From: Limiplasma sp964416065
Lineage (GTDB): Bacteria; Bacillota; Clostridia; Christensenellales; Aristaeellaceae
Assembly (NCBI GenBank): GCA_964416065.1
Contig: CAYQCL010000032.1
Coordinates: 1-24,536 of the forward strand
Reading direction: 5' to 3'
Length of the DNA stretch: 24,536 bases
The translations under genes were made by a program, and so were the position numbers. Shown in pieces: positions 7,784 through 15,173 of this stretch. Position 1 is the first letter of the stretch. The number at the start of each line of letters is the position of its first letter. Below the pieces are notes generated by a model. That model saw only the letters and a list, made by a program, of their open reading frames with translations, was not told where the DNA came from and did not search any database.

Positions 7784-8539
7784 ATGGAACGAGAGGTTAA
7801 GGTCAAAAGCCTGCAAAAGGCGATGCAGGTGCTGGAATGCTTTCTGATTCAGAAGGAGATGGGCATTTCTGAGATTGCGGGCAGGCTGGATATATGCAAA
7901 TCATCCGTTCATAACATTGTATCCACCTTTGAGCAAATGGGTTATTTGCAGCAGAATCCCCAAACGAACCGCTATTCCCTGGGAGTGAAGCTTTGCGAGT
8001 ACAGCCGTGCCGTAAGCGACAGCTTCACGGTCACCAAGATTGCCCTGCCCTATATGCAGGAGCTTGCAAACAGGGTGAAGGAGCACGTATATCTCGGCAG
8101 GGCTTATCAGGACGAGGTGCTGTATTTGGAGTCCATTCATCCGATGGAGAACATTGAAATGCTCCGTTCATTGATGGGCCTTAGGGTCAAGATGTATTGC
8201 ACGGGTCTCGGCAAGGCGTTGATGGCCTATATGGGCGACGAGTTTATCAATAGGTGTTGCCAGGAGCCGTTGGAGGCATATACGGAACGAACGATTACAG
8301 ATCCCGACAGGCTCAGGGAGGAGCTGGCGCTGGTCCGAAAGAGGGGATATTCCGTTGATGATATGGAGCATGAGTATGGAATCAAATGCGTTGGCGTTCC
8401 GATCTTTAATAAAAACGGGCAGGTCTGCGCGGCGATTAGCGTGAGCGGGCCATCCCTGAGGTTTGGCCAGGAACGAATCAAAGAATTGGCGGAAATGCTT
8501 CAGGAATATGCCGCCATGATTGGCCAGAGGGTCTATTGA
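7784..8539 (+). CDS. IclR-family transcriptional regulator
   Basis: A 251-residue regulator with the full IclR layout. It has an N-terminal winged helix-turn-helix (about 8-65; MGISEIAGRLDICKSSVHNI is the HTH, then YLQQNPQTNRYSLG). A C-terminal effector-binding domain follows (about 75-250; VYLGRAYQDEVLYLE, CTGLGKALMAY, RGYSVDDMEHEYGIKCVGVPIF, AAISVSGP). IclR proteins bind small metabolites and control catabolic operons. ATG 7784 is preferred over an in-frame TTG at 7769 because GGAGGGAG lies 5 nt before the ATG. The matching palindromes before this gene and before the DapA-family gene at 8636 suggest it controls both. The likely ligand is the lyase substrate or a related sugar acid or keto acid, which cannot be determined here. 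Confidence 0.9.
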   Translation: MEREVKVKSLQKAMQVLECFLIQKEMGISEIAGRLDICKSSVHNIVSTFEQMGYLQQNPQTNRYSLGVKLCEYSRAVSDSFTVTKIALPYMQELANRVKEHVYLGRAYQDEVLYLESIHPMENIEMLRSLMGLRVKMYCTGLGKALMAYMGDEFINRCCQEPLEAYTERTITDPDRLREELALVRKRGYSVDDMEHEYGIKCVGVPIFNKNGQVCAAISVSGPSLRFGQERIKELAEMLQEYAAMIGQRVY

Positions 8540-8540
8540 A

Positions 8541-8572
8541 TTTTTTGCTGCAAAGGAATTTGCAGCAAAAAA
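8541..8572. terminator. Perfect hairpin after the IclR gene
   Basis: TTTTTTGCTGCAAA (8541-8554) and its exact reverse complement (8559-8572) form a 14-bp stem with a GGAA loop, starting 1 bp after the IclR stop. The A/T tails lie within the stem, so it could act as a weak terminator in either direction or as a transcript end-stabilising hairpin. Confidence 0.5.
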
Positions 8573-8593
8573 AGAAGTATTAACAAGAACGAC

Positions 8594-8610
8594 GTTCATT
8601 ATTAATGAAC
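8594..8610 (+). promoter_or_regulatory. Putative IclR operator, site 2
   Basis: GTTCATTATTAATGAAC is a perfect 17-bp palindrome centred on one T, 25 bp before the DapA-family start. It differs from site 1 (7751-7767) at two positions, which supports one regulator binding both sites. Confidence 0.75.
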
Positions 8611-8635
8611 AATCTAAGAAAAAGGACGGAACAGA

Positions 8636-9405
8636 ATGAAGACATTTCCCAACGGCGTTTGGCCCGTAATGCTGACTCCCTTTCAAGAGAACGGCGCGTT
8701 GGATGGGGAGGGCCTGCGTGAATTGATCGAATGGTATGTCAGGCAGGGTTGCGACGGATTGTTTGCGGTGTGCCAGTCCAGTGAGATGTTCTTTTTGAAT
8801 TTGGAAGAGCGGGTGCGGCTGGCAAAGGAGACGGTGCGTGTCGGCAAAGGGCGGCTGCCTGTGCTGGTTTCCGGACATGTGTCGGAGCACTTGGATGAAC
8901 AGGCCAGAGAGATCGCCTGCATGGCTGACACGGGAGCGGACGCGGTTGTATTGGTTGCCAATCGTCTCGTTTCCGGCCCAACGGACGACGACCGCCTCTT
9001 TATTCATAACCTGCGGAGGCTGCTATCCCAAATTCCTCACGATATTCCCCTCGGCTTTTATGAATGCCCCTATCCGTTTAAGCGCTTGCTGACGCTGGAT
9101 ATATTGCGCTTCTGCCTTGATTCTGGCCGCTTTTGCTTCTTAAGGACACGAGCTGTGATTTGGATTGTATCAAAGAGAAGCTGGCCGTTTTGAAAGGCAG
9201 CGAGATAAAGCTGTTTAACGCCAATGCCGCGACGCTTCTTGACAGTTTGAAATGCGGGGCCAACGGGTATATGGGCGTTATGGCCAACTTCCATCCCGCG
9301 CTTTATAAATGGCTCAACGACCATTGGATGATTGACTTTGTTACGGTCTACAGCAAGGATGATATCCAATTTACCTTCAAGAACGGAACAGAAATAAGAA
9401 TGTGA
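8636..9405 (+). pseudogene. DapA/N-acetylneuraminate lyase family gene, frameshifted and 3'-truncated
   Basis: The family uses a Schiff-base lysine to make or cleave pyruvate aldol bonds. Frame 2 (8636 onward) gives the N-terminal barrel half: GVWPVMLTPFQENGALD, a CQSSEM motif where DHDPS has GGTTGE, LPVLVSGHV, and GFYECPYPFKRLLT with the expected tyrosine. At about 9135-9145 the reading frame moves to frame 1. There the family continues as LKDTSCDLD..KEKLAVLKG, LFNANAATLLDSLKCGANGYMGVMANFHPALYKWL. One missing base near the TTCTT run, just before the LKDTS lysine codon, explains this. The family's last about 50-60 residues are absent. After WLNDH (9324) the sequence turns into an unrelated tail to 9405. 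AAAGGA (8621-8626) is the ribosome binding site. The intact gene was probably a catabolic aldolase under IclR control. Confidence 0.8.
9325..9405 (+). mobile_element. Probable serine recombinase C-terminal remnant fused to the lyase gene
   Basis: From about 9325 the frame encodes MIDFVTVYSKDDIQFTFKNG followed by TEIRM and a stop. This closely recalls the extreme C-terminus of Clostridial serine recombinases (pattern VDYVTVYSKDDIRFTFKDGTEI) and does not fit the DapA family. It suggests an element inserted into the lyase gene and was then largely deleted. The identification rests on recalled family sequence, not a search. Confidence 0.5.
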
Positions 9406-9412
9406 TATTAAG

Positions 9413-9440
9413 AGCCGCTGGGAATATACCCGGCGGCTTT
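9413..9440 (+). terminator. Probable terminator hairpin
   Basis: AGCCGCTGGG (9413-9422) pairs with CCCGGCGGCT (9429-9438) with one G-T pair and a 6-nt loop, followed by a weak T-containing tail. It lies 7 bp after the recombinase-like tail and fits the end of that element. Confidence 0.5.
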
Positions 9441-9463
9441 GCTGTCTTCAAAATGAACCCCTT

Positions 9464-9484
9464 GGGATTCAAAGTTTGAAACCC
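9464..9484. repeat. 21-bp dyad
   Basis: GGG-A-TTCAAA-G-TTTGAA-A-CCC is symmetric apart from the A/A pair. It lies between the recombinase remnant and the decayed MFS gene. It could be an operator or part of an element end; nothing else indicates which. Confidence 0.4.
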
Positions 9485-9494
9485 TCGGAGCAAT

Positions 9495-9550
9495 AATCAA
9501 AATGTATCGAGAAAAATCAAAATGTATGGGGAAAATCAAATCGTATCAAG
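9495..9550 (+). repeat. Three short tandem direct repeats
   Basis: AATCAAAATGTATCGAGAA (9495-9513), AATCAAAATGTATGGGGAA (9515-9533) and a shorter, diverged AATCAAATCGTATCAAG (9534-9550) follow one another at a 19-20 bp period. They sit where the MFS pseudogene loses its native N-terminus, so they may mark a rearrangement or element boundary. Confidence 0.5.
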
Positions 9551-10364
9551 TAAGCGATTTACATATCATGATGAGCATCTTTGCGGGCGCGTTGAGCGAC
9601 CGATGGGACAAGAAGCGCACCATGCTGGTTTGCGATCTGATCGCGGCGTTCAGCACCGTGGCTGTGCTTGTGCTACTTAAGACGAACCGGCTTTGCAAAT
9701 GGCATTTATACGCGCTCAACGCCTTCAACGGACGGATGAACACGTTTCAGCAGCCCGCGGGCGAGGTGGCCGCGACGCTTCTGATTCCGAAGCGCTTTTA
9801 TCAAAAGACCAGCGGCCTGCGCGCTCTCTCACAGTCCCTGAATACGATTCTGACGCTGGTGCTGGCTACGGCGCTGCTCTCCTTTTCGGGGATAGAGGCG
9901 GTCATTGCGGCAGACCTGATTACATTTGCGGCTGCGTTTTTGACCCTGTGGCTGCTGATCGAAATCCCCCGACGCGGGGGATGCGCAACGGGAAAGGGAA
10001 GGGCTGCTTGCCTCGGCCAAAAAGGGGCTCGAGTGGCTTAAGCAAAACCCAATGATTCTTCCGAAGCACGATTCCTGTCGACATGCAGGGACGCGTCTAT
10101 TCCTGCCGGAACACCCTACAATTTCTGGCGATCCCGGCCGGCTTTCTTCTCGGCGGGCTGCTCGTTGACGAGGTTTTTGAGCCGCTCATGGCTGCGCTGC
10201 CGACTGGCAGCATGCTTGCCTCGCTTTTCGGGGAGGGAAAGGGCGCGGGAGCGGCCATGCTGTTTTTCATCATCGGCGTCGCCGGAGTCGTCATTTGCGC
10301 GGCTTTTGGCTTGGCGCTGCGAAAATATGAATGGCATGAGCCGCCCGCGCGGCAAAATTCATAG
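9502..10364 (+). pseudogene. Decayed MFS efflux transporter
   Basis: This is the remnant of a major facilitator transporter of the drug/enterobactin-exporter type. Native sequence begins near 9570 at MMSIFAGALSDRWDKKRTML (end of TM2 and the loop 2-3 motif). TM1 is missing and the preceding codons are foreign. The frame holds to about 9965 (WLLIEIP). It then moves to another frame (EREGLLASAKKGLEWLKQNP), consistent with one extra C in the CCCCC run at 9966-9970. After NPMIL (about 10055) the sequence jumps in a third frame to STIPVDMQGRVYS and the last transmembrane segments (to 10364), so the central helices, roughly 200 residues of a normal transporter, are gone. Two frame changes, a lost N-terminus and a large internal deletion make function impossible. 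Confidence 0.85.
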
Positions 10365-10405
10365 ACCGGCCCTAAGCCGCGCATACTAGCGTCGAGGTGA
10401 GATGC

Positions 10406-10576
10406 ATGATCGAATTACCCGTTGGGTTCGCCATGGCGCTGGCACAAAACGAGGCGGCGATGCACACATTCGAGTCCCTGAGCGACACGGGAAAGCAGGC
10501 CGTCCTTCAGCGTGCGCGAAGCGTCCGTTCCAAAACCGAAATGCAGCAGCTGGTCGCCAGCCTTGACGAGAGATGA
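10406..10576 (+). CDS. Small conserved-looking protein, 56 aa
   Basis: ATG 10406 has GAGGTGA 5 nt upstream and opens a 56-residue frame: start MIELPVGFAMALAQNEAAMH, then F.SLSDTGKQAVLQRA, ending QLVASLDER. It is predicted to be soluble and helical. The spacing LP...AL..N..A...F..LS...K...L..A loosely resembles the helical YdeI/OmpD-associated motif, but the protein is much shorter, so I assign no function. Its stop overlaps the next start (ATGA), which supports a real two-gene unit. Confidence 0.7.
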   Translation: MIELPVGFAMALAQNEAAMHTFESLSDTGKQAVLQRARSVRSKTEMQQLVASLDER

Positions 10577-10734
10577 GCGGTATGCAAGGACACAATGCGA
10601 CGGCCGCTCCAAGCCGTTTAAAGGGTCGCTCCGGACAGGAGAAACCCATCTCTGATGCCTATGCCGAGATCGATAACGATCTCGCCCGTGACAATCTGGA
10701 GAATGATATTCCCGAGCCGGATCAGCCGAAATGA
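10573..10734 (+). CDS. Small hypothetical protein, 53 aa
   Basis: The ATG at 10573 overlaps the stop of the preceding small gene by 4 nt (ATGA); a second in-frame ATG lies at 10582. The product has a basic first half (SRLKGRSGQEKP) and an acidic second half (AYAEIDNDLARDNLENDIPE). I see no signal peptide, membrane segment or cysteine motif and do not recognise the family. Support is the coupling and the sharply different, ordered composition; a chance frame remains possible. Confidence 0.5.
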   Translation: MSGMQGHNATAAPSRLKGRSGQEKPISDAYAEIDNDLARDNLENDIPEPDQPK

Positions 10735-10814
10735 CGCGGAAACGGTTTTGAATAGACGTTTTTAGCGCGCCTTGCGCGCCGATCAAGCCGAGGGCGCGAA
10801 CGAGTGGAACGGGG

Positions 10815-11122
10815 CAGGCTATCCGTGTGAGCACGGATAGCCTGTTTTCGCCAGAGGCGAAAATCGTGCATTCCAAATCAAAGATTCCACCGGCCAGTAT
10901 CCTCCACGACGATTGAGGTTGCGGGACTGAGTCCCCTGCACCCCGCACTTTGTCGATGATCTCAGACTGTCGACAAACCCCATAGATACGCGAAGAGCCG
11001 CAGCGGCGGCCCAGATATGGGCCGCCGCGTCTCTCGCTTGAAAACGCTGCGACGTAAGGGTTTGGGGCAAAGCCCCAAACCCCAGCAGGGGACGCAGTCC
11101 CCTGCACCCCACACTTTGTCGA
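10815..11122. repeat. Cluster of palindromes, copy A
   Basis: The gene-free stretch 10735-11194 is packed with hairpins. They are 10815-10844 (13-bp stem), 10845-10863 (TTTTCGCC/GGCGAAAA), 11003-11028 (GCGGCGGCCCA/TGGGCCGCCGC), 11060-11080 (GTTTGGGGC/GCCCCAAAC) and 11087-11103 (AGGGGAC/GTCCCCT). A module AGTCCCCTGCACCCC.CACTT followed by TGTCGA occurs twice (10930-10956 and 11096-11122) and again, inverted and diverged, near 16148. The first copy is preceded by GACGATTGAGGTTGCGG. The segment TCTCTCGCTTGAAAACGCTG (11030-11049) also recurs near 16399-16418 on the other strand. This is a mosaic repeat, not coding. Confidence 0.75.
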
Positions 11123-11130
11123 TCCCCTGA

Positions 11131-11166
11131 ATCCGTTTTCAAGTGTCGCTTGAAAGCGGATTTTTT
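11131..11166. terminator. Repeat-family terminator hairpin (copy A)
   Basis: ATCCGTTTTCAAG (11131-11143) pairs with CTTGAAAGCGGAT (11149-11161) with one mismatch, followed by a T run. It closes palindrome cluster A and has near-identical relatives at 16472-16512 and, more distantly, 1391-1436. Confidence 0.7.
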
Positions 11167-11194
11167 GTGCTTCTCCCTTTTCTTCTCTTTTGCC

Positions 11195-11224
11195 TTGTGT
11201 CCCCCGCGCGCGTGGTGGTATAAT
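11195..11224 (+). promoter_or_regulatory. Probable promoter of the MFS/GH2 operon
   Basis: TTGTGT (11195-11200), an 18-bp spacer and a perfect TATAAT (11219-11224) lie 53 bp before the transporter ATG. Confidence 0.6.
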
Positions 11225-11277
11225 AAACCATCCAAATCGTGTGCATATCCTCCATATCGCCAGAAAGGAACCTCGCC

Positions 11278-12561
11278 ATGAAAAAGCTCACGCCGCGCCT
11301 GTGGGGCGCGCTCATTCTCATCGGGCTGACCGGTCAGCTTGCCTGGACGATCGAGAACATGTATTTCAACGTCTTCCTTTATAACACTATCTCCACCGAT
11401 CCCGGCTATATCGCGGCCATGGTGGCGTGGAGCGCGGTGGCCGCGACGCTCACCACGCTGGTGATGGGCGTCCTGAGCGACCGTGTGGGGCGCCGCAAGC
11501 CCTTTATCTGCGGCGGCTACCTGCTCTGGGGCGTAAGCACCGCCGCGTTTGGCTTCATCACGGTCGAAAACGCCGCCACGCTTTTTCCCGCCGCCAACGC
11601 CGTCATGGCTGCGGCAGTCATGGTCATTGTGCTGGACTGCGTGATGACCTTTTTCGGTTCCAGCGCCAATGACGCAGCCTTCAACGCTTACGTGACCGAT
11701 CAGATCGATGACGGTCAGCGCGGAAGGGTGGAAGGCGTCATGGCGATTCTGCCGCTGGTCTCGATGCTGGTCATCTTCGGCTTCTTCGATGGAATGACGC
11801 AGGCGGGCAACTGGCGCCTGTTCTTCCTGATCTTCGGCGCGTTGGTCACTTTGACGGGCCTGGCCGGAATTTTCCTTCTGCCCGAGACGCCTATGGAACC
11901 CAAGCGCGAAGGTCTTTGGGCACAGCTGGCCTATGGCTTCAGGCCCTCGGTGATCAAGGCCCATCGGGCGCTGTACCTGTCGCTCGCGTCGATGTGCGTC
12001 TTTTCCATCGCCGTGCAGGTGTTCTTTCCGTATTTGATCATCTATATGCAGCACTATCTGCTGCTGGACGCCTACGCCCTCGTACTGGGTGTGGTGCTAA
12101 TCGTGGCGTCCGTGGTAAGCGTGCTGGGCGGCCGCGTGATCGATCGAGTAGGGAAGCTGCGCTTCTGCGGCCCCGCGGGGCTTTTGATGCTGCTGGGGCT
12201 CATTGGGATGTTCTTCGCGCGCGGCATGGTCTGGGTGATCCTCGCGGGCATCGTGATGATGAGCGGCTACATGCTTTTGACGGCGGCGCTTTCGGCGCAG
12301 ATCCGCGAGCTGACCCCGCCCGAGAAGGCCGGACACTTCCAGGGTATCCGCATGATTTTCGCGGTCATGCTGCCGATGATCATCGGCCCCGCCATCGGCG
12401 CGGCGGTCATTCGCGGCAACGCGCAGACCTATGAGGAGCTTGGCCAGCTCAAGACCGTGCCCACGCCCGCCATCTTCCTCGCGGCGGCCGTCGTGCTGTG
12501 TCTGCTGGCCGTGCCCGTATGGCTGCTCAGGCGCGAAGAAAGGGAGACGGTCAAATGCTGA
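11278..12561 (+). CDS. MFS transporter, probable sugar/glycoside symporter
   Basis: A 427-residue inner-membrane transporter with about 12 hydrophobic segments. The loop 2-3 signature is clear (VMGVLSDRVGRRKPFICGG), and TM4-5 carries FFGSSANDAAFNAYVTDQI. The second half has a matching loop (GGRVIDRVGKLRFCGPAG) and GHFQGIRMIFAVMLPMIIGP. The overall plan resembles GPH/sucrose-type cation symporters, whose usual cargo is a glycoside. ATG 11278 has AGAAAGGAA 7 nt upstream. The stop overlaps the start of the GH2 gene by 7 bp, pointing to uptake of the compound that the glycosidase cleaves. Confidence 0.85.
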   Translation: MKKLTPRLWGALILIGLTGQLAWTIENMYFNVFLYNTISTDPGYIAAMVAWSAVAATLTTLVMGVLSDRVGRRKPFICGGYLLWGVSTAAFGFITVENAATLFPAANAVMAAAVMVIVLDCVMTFFGSSANDAAFNAYVTDQIDDGQRGRVEGVMAILPLVSMLVIFGFFDGMTQAGNWRLFFLIFGALVTLTGLAGIFLLPETPMEPKREGLWAQLAYGFRPSVIKAHRALYLSLASMCVFSIAVQVFFPYLIIYMQHYLLLDAYALVLGVVLIVASVVSVLGGRVIDRVGKLRFCGPAGLLMLLGLIGMFFARGMVWVILAGIVMMSGYMLLTAALSAQIRELTPPEKAGHFQGIRMIFAVMLPMIIGPAIGAAVIRGNAQTYEELGQLKTVPTPAIFLAAAVVLCLLAVPVWLLRREERETVKC

Positions 12562-14273
12562 TGACCCCATGGGGCGAAGGGCTGGATGAAAAAAACATCC
12601 TGACGGAATATCCGCGTCCGCAGCTTCGCCGAAAAAGCTATCTCAACCTCAACGGACGCTGGGATTTCACGATCACAAAGAGCGACGAGCCCCCGAAGCG
12701 GTATGACGGGACGATTTTGGTGCCGTTTTCGCCGGAAAGCGCGTTAAGCGGCGCGGGGCGCGCACTTCAGGCGGACGAGACGCTCTGGTACAGCCGCGCC
12801 CTTGCGCTGCCCGAGGGCTTTCTCAAGGAGGGCGAACGGGCGCTGCTGCACTTCGGCGCGGTCGATCAGGAGGCGGCGGTCTTTGTCAACGGCGTGGAGG
12901 TCGTCCGCCACACGGGCGGATATACGGCCTTTTTCGCCGATATCACGGACGCGCTGGAAACGGAAAATACGCTCGTCGTGCGCGTGCATGACGGTACCGA
13001 GAGGAGCCTGCTCGGTCGGGGCAAGCAGAAGACGAAGCGCGGCGGCATCTGGTACACCCCGCAGAGCGGCATCTGGCAGACAGTGTGGCTGGAGGCCGTG
13101 CCCGAAAACCACATCGAGGGCCTGCGCGTCGTGCCGCTGTTTGACGAATTGGCGGTCGAGGTGACGGCGCTGAGCCAAAGCAGCCTTCCCTGTCAGGCCA
13201 CGGTGGACGGACAGACCGTCGCCTTCCGCGCCAACGAGCCCGTGCGCGTCCCGCTTTCGGACGTCCGCGCCTGGTCGCCCGAAACGCCCTTCCTCTACGA
13301 CCTGACCGTCACGATGGGACAGGACAGGGTGGAGAGCTACTTCGGCATGCGCAAGACCGAGGTGCGCGCGGATCAAAACGGCGTCAGGCGCCTCTTTCTC
13401 AACGGCAAGCCGTATTTTCACAACGGCCTTCTGGATCAGGGCTATTGGCCGGACGGCCTTTTAACGCCTCCCAGCGACGAGGCCATGATCCATGACATCG
13501 AGACCGCTAAACGCCTGGGCTTTACCATGCTTCGCAAGCATATCAAGATCGAGCCGATGCGCTGGTATTATCACTGCGACCGGCTGGGGATGCTGGTGTG
13601 GCAGGACATGGTCAATGGCGGCGGCGACTACCGCCTGACGACGGTCAGCGGCCCGCTGGTGACGGGCGTCCATCGCCGAGATGACAATTACCGCGCCTTT
13701 GCGCGCGAAAACGCGCAGGGCCGTGAGGCATACCTGCGCGAAATGGAGGAAACCGTGACCCAGCTCATCAACGCACCCAGCATCGTGCTGTGGGTGCCGT
13801 TTAACGAGGGCTGGGGCCAGTTTGACAGCGCCATGGTTTCCCAAAGGCTCCATCAGCTTGATCCCACGCGTCCGATCGACCACGCCAGCGGCTGGCACGA
13901 TCAGGGCATAGGGGAGCTGAAAAGCCTGCATGTGTACTTCAGGCCCTACCGCTTCAAGCCCGACAAGCGGGGACGCGCGGTCGTCCTGAGCGAGTTTGGC
14001 GGATATAACCTGCGCCTGGACGGCCATTGCTTTAATGACGCGGATTTCGGCTATAAGAAATTCTCGGACAGGGCCGCGCTTTGGGCCGCCTACGAGCGCC
14101 TGATCGAGCGTGAGATTTTGCCCGCGATTCCCAAGGGGCTGGCAGCGGCGGTCTATACCCAGCTCACCGACGTCGAGGACGAGCTCAACGGCGTGATGAC
14201 CTACGACCGCCGCGCCGTCAAGCTGGACGAGGAGAAGCTCATCCGGCTCAACCGGCGCGTGCGGGAGGCATAG
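12555..14273 (+). CDS. Glycoside hydrolase family 2 beta-glycosidase
   Basis: A 572-residue cytoplasmic enzyme (no signal peptide) of the GH2 beta-galactosidase/glucuronidase/mannosidase group. It has the N-terminal jelly-roll sugar-binding domain (about 15-170: LNLNGRWDFTIT, ETLWYSRALALP, VFVNGVEVVRHTGGYTAF, RGGIWYTPQSGIWQTVWLE), an Ig-like domain (about 170-265) and the TIM barrel (about 275-570). The acid/base is Glu418 in WVPFNEGWGQ and the nucleophile Glu480 in VLSEFGGYN. It lacks the extra C-terminal domains of LacZ, so it belongs to the short GH2 group; sugar specificity cannot be read here. ATG 12555 (AGGGAGA 7 nt upstream) is preferred over ATG 12561. It ends 1 bp from the convergent cysK stop. 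Confidence 0.92.
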   Translation: MLMTPWGEGLDEKNILTEYPRPQLRRKSYLNLNGRWDFTITKSDEPPKRYDGTILVPFSPESALSGAGRALQADETLWYSRALALPEGFLKEGERALLHFGAVDQEAAVFVNGVEVVRHTGGYTAFFADITDALETENTLVVRVHDGTERSLLGRGKQKTKRGGIWYTPQSGIWQTVWLEAVPENHIEGLRVVPLFDELAVEVTALSQSSLPCQATVDGQTVAFRANEPVRVPLSDVRAWSPETPFLYDLTVTMGQDRVESYFGMRKTEVRADQNGVRRLFLNGKPYFHNGLLDQGYWPDGLLTPPSDEAMIHDIETAKRLGFTMLRKHIKIEPMRWYYHCDRLGMLVWQDMVNGGGDYRLTTVSGPLVTGVHRRDDNYRAFARENAQGREAYLREMEETVTQLINAPSIVLWVPFNEGWGQFDSAMVSQRLHQLDPTRPIDHASGWHDQGIGELKSLHVYFRPYRFKPDKRGRAVVLSEFGGYNLRLDGHCFNDADFGYKKFSDRAALWAAYERLIEREILPAIPKGLAAAVYTQLTDVEDELNGVMTYDRRAVKLDEEKLIRLNRRVREA

Positions 14274-14274
14274 C

Positions 14275-15159
14275 TTATTCCGCGAACATCGGCGTGGAGA
14301 GGTAGCGGTCGCCGGTGTCGGGCAGCAGCGCCACGATCAGCTTGCCCTTGTTTTCGGGACGCTTGGCCAGAACGGTGGCCGCGAAGNNNNNNNNNNGGCC
14401 CGTCTCAAAGGCCTCGTCGTTTTCCACGGTGATGATCTCATCATAAATCTTGGTATTCAGCACGTCCGGCACGAAGCCCGCGCCGATGCCCTGGATCTTG
14501 TGCGACCCGGCGACGCCCGTGGAAAGGACAGGGCTTCCGGCGGGCTCCACGGCCACGATGCGCACGTTGGGGTTCTGCGCCTTGAGGTATTCGCCCACGC
14601 CGGTGACGGTGCCGCCGGTGCCGACGCCCGCGACGAAGATATCGACCTTGCCGTCCGTGTCGGCCCAGATTTCGGGGCCGGTGGTTTCACGATGAATGGC
14701 GGGGTTGGCGGGGTTGACGAACTGCCCGGGGATGAAGCTGCCGGGCGTGGCGTCGGCAAGCTCCTGCGCCTTGGCGATCGCGCCCTTCATGCCCTTGGCA
14801 CCCTCGGTCAGCACCAGCTCTGCGCCGTAGGCCTTGAGCAGATTGCGCCGCTCGACGCTCATGGTCTCGGGCATGGTCAGGACAATGTGATAGCCGCGCG
14901 CAGCGGCCACGGCGGCCAAGCCGATGCCGGTATTGCCGCTGGTCGGCTCGATGATGGTCGCGCCGGGCTTGAGCGCGCCGGTCTTCTCGGCGTCATCCAG
15001 CATGGCCTTGGCGATGCGGTCCTTCACGCTCCCGGCGGGGTTGAACGCCTCCAGCTTGGCCAGGATGGTCGCCTCGAGGGCGTTCACACGTTCATAGTTG
15101 CTCAGCTCCAGAAGAGGGGTCTTGCCGACGAGCTCGGTGATGCTTTTCGATACGTTCAT
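14275..15159 (-). CDS. cysK: Cysteine synthase A (O-acetylserine sulfhydrylase), interrupted by an assembly gap
   Basis: This PLP enzyme makes cysteine from O-acetylserine and sulfide. The family hallmarks are present: the PLP lysine Lys46 in NPAGSVKDR, the substrate loop TSGNTG (73-78), the phosphate-binding GTGGT (180-184), and the C-terminal KRPENKGK..VALLPDTGDRYLST. Ten Ns (14387-14396) fall between EAFETG and FAATVLAKRP. Family members have about 19 residues here, including the GISSGAA loop that contacts the PLP ring, so the true sequence is longer and the gene is probably intact in the organism. TAAGGAGG lies 9 nt before the ATG. The gene has its own promoter and a long leader with a terminator (see 15198-15396). 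Confidence 0.92.
   Translation of the reverse strand: MNVSKSITELVGKTPLLELSNYERVNALEATILAKLEAFNPAGSVKDRIAKAMLDDAEKTGALKPGATIIEPTSGNTGIGLAAVAAARGYHIVLTMPETMSVERRNLLKAYGAELVLTEGAKGMKGAIAKAQELADATPGSFIPGQFVNPANPAIHRETTGPEIWADTDGKVDIFVAGVGTGGTVTGVGEYLKAQNPNVRIVAVEPAGSPVLSTGVAGSHKIQGIGAGFVPDVLNTKIYDEIITVENDEAFETGXXXXFAATVLAKRPENKGKLIVALLPDTGDRYLSTPMFAE
14387..14396. other. Assembly gap (10 Ns) inside cysK
   Basis: A fixed-size run of Ns joins two contig pieces. The flanking protein segments lack about 15-16 residues relative to the family, so the gap is under-sized by roughly 45-48 bases and the coordinates downstream are approximate. Confidence 0.9.
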
Positions 15160-15173
15160 GGATAAAAGCCTCC

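Noticed and set aside
8168..9007. Minus-strand open frame of 279 codons across the IclR and lyase genes
   Set aside because: It crosses two recognisable genes, an operator and a hairpin; the product has no recognisable domain.
11087..11122. CRISPR-like or tandem repeat array in the palindrome clusters
   Set aside because: The repeated modules are few, unevenly spaced and inverted, with no spacer-repeat regularity and no cas genes.
10819..12054. Long minus-strand open frame of 411 codons opposite the MFS gene
   Set aside because: Its product is rich in His, Arg, Gln and Gly with no motif, and it is the antisense shadow of a clear transporter plus the palindrome cluster.
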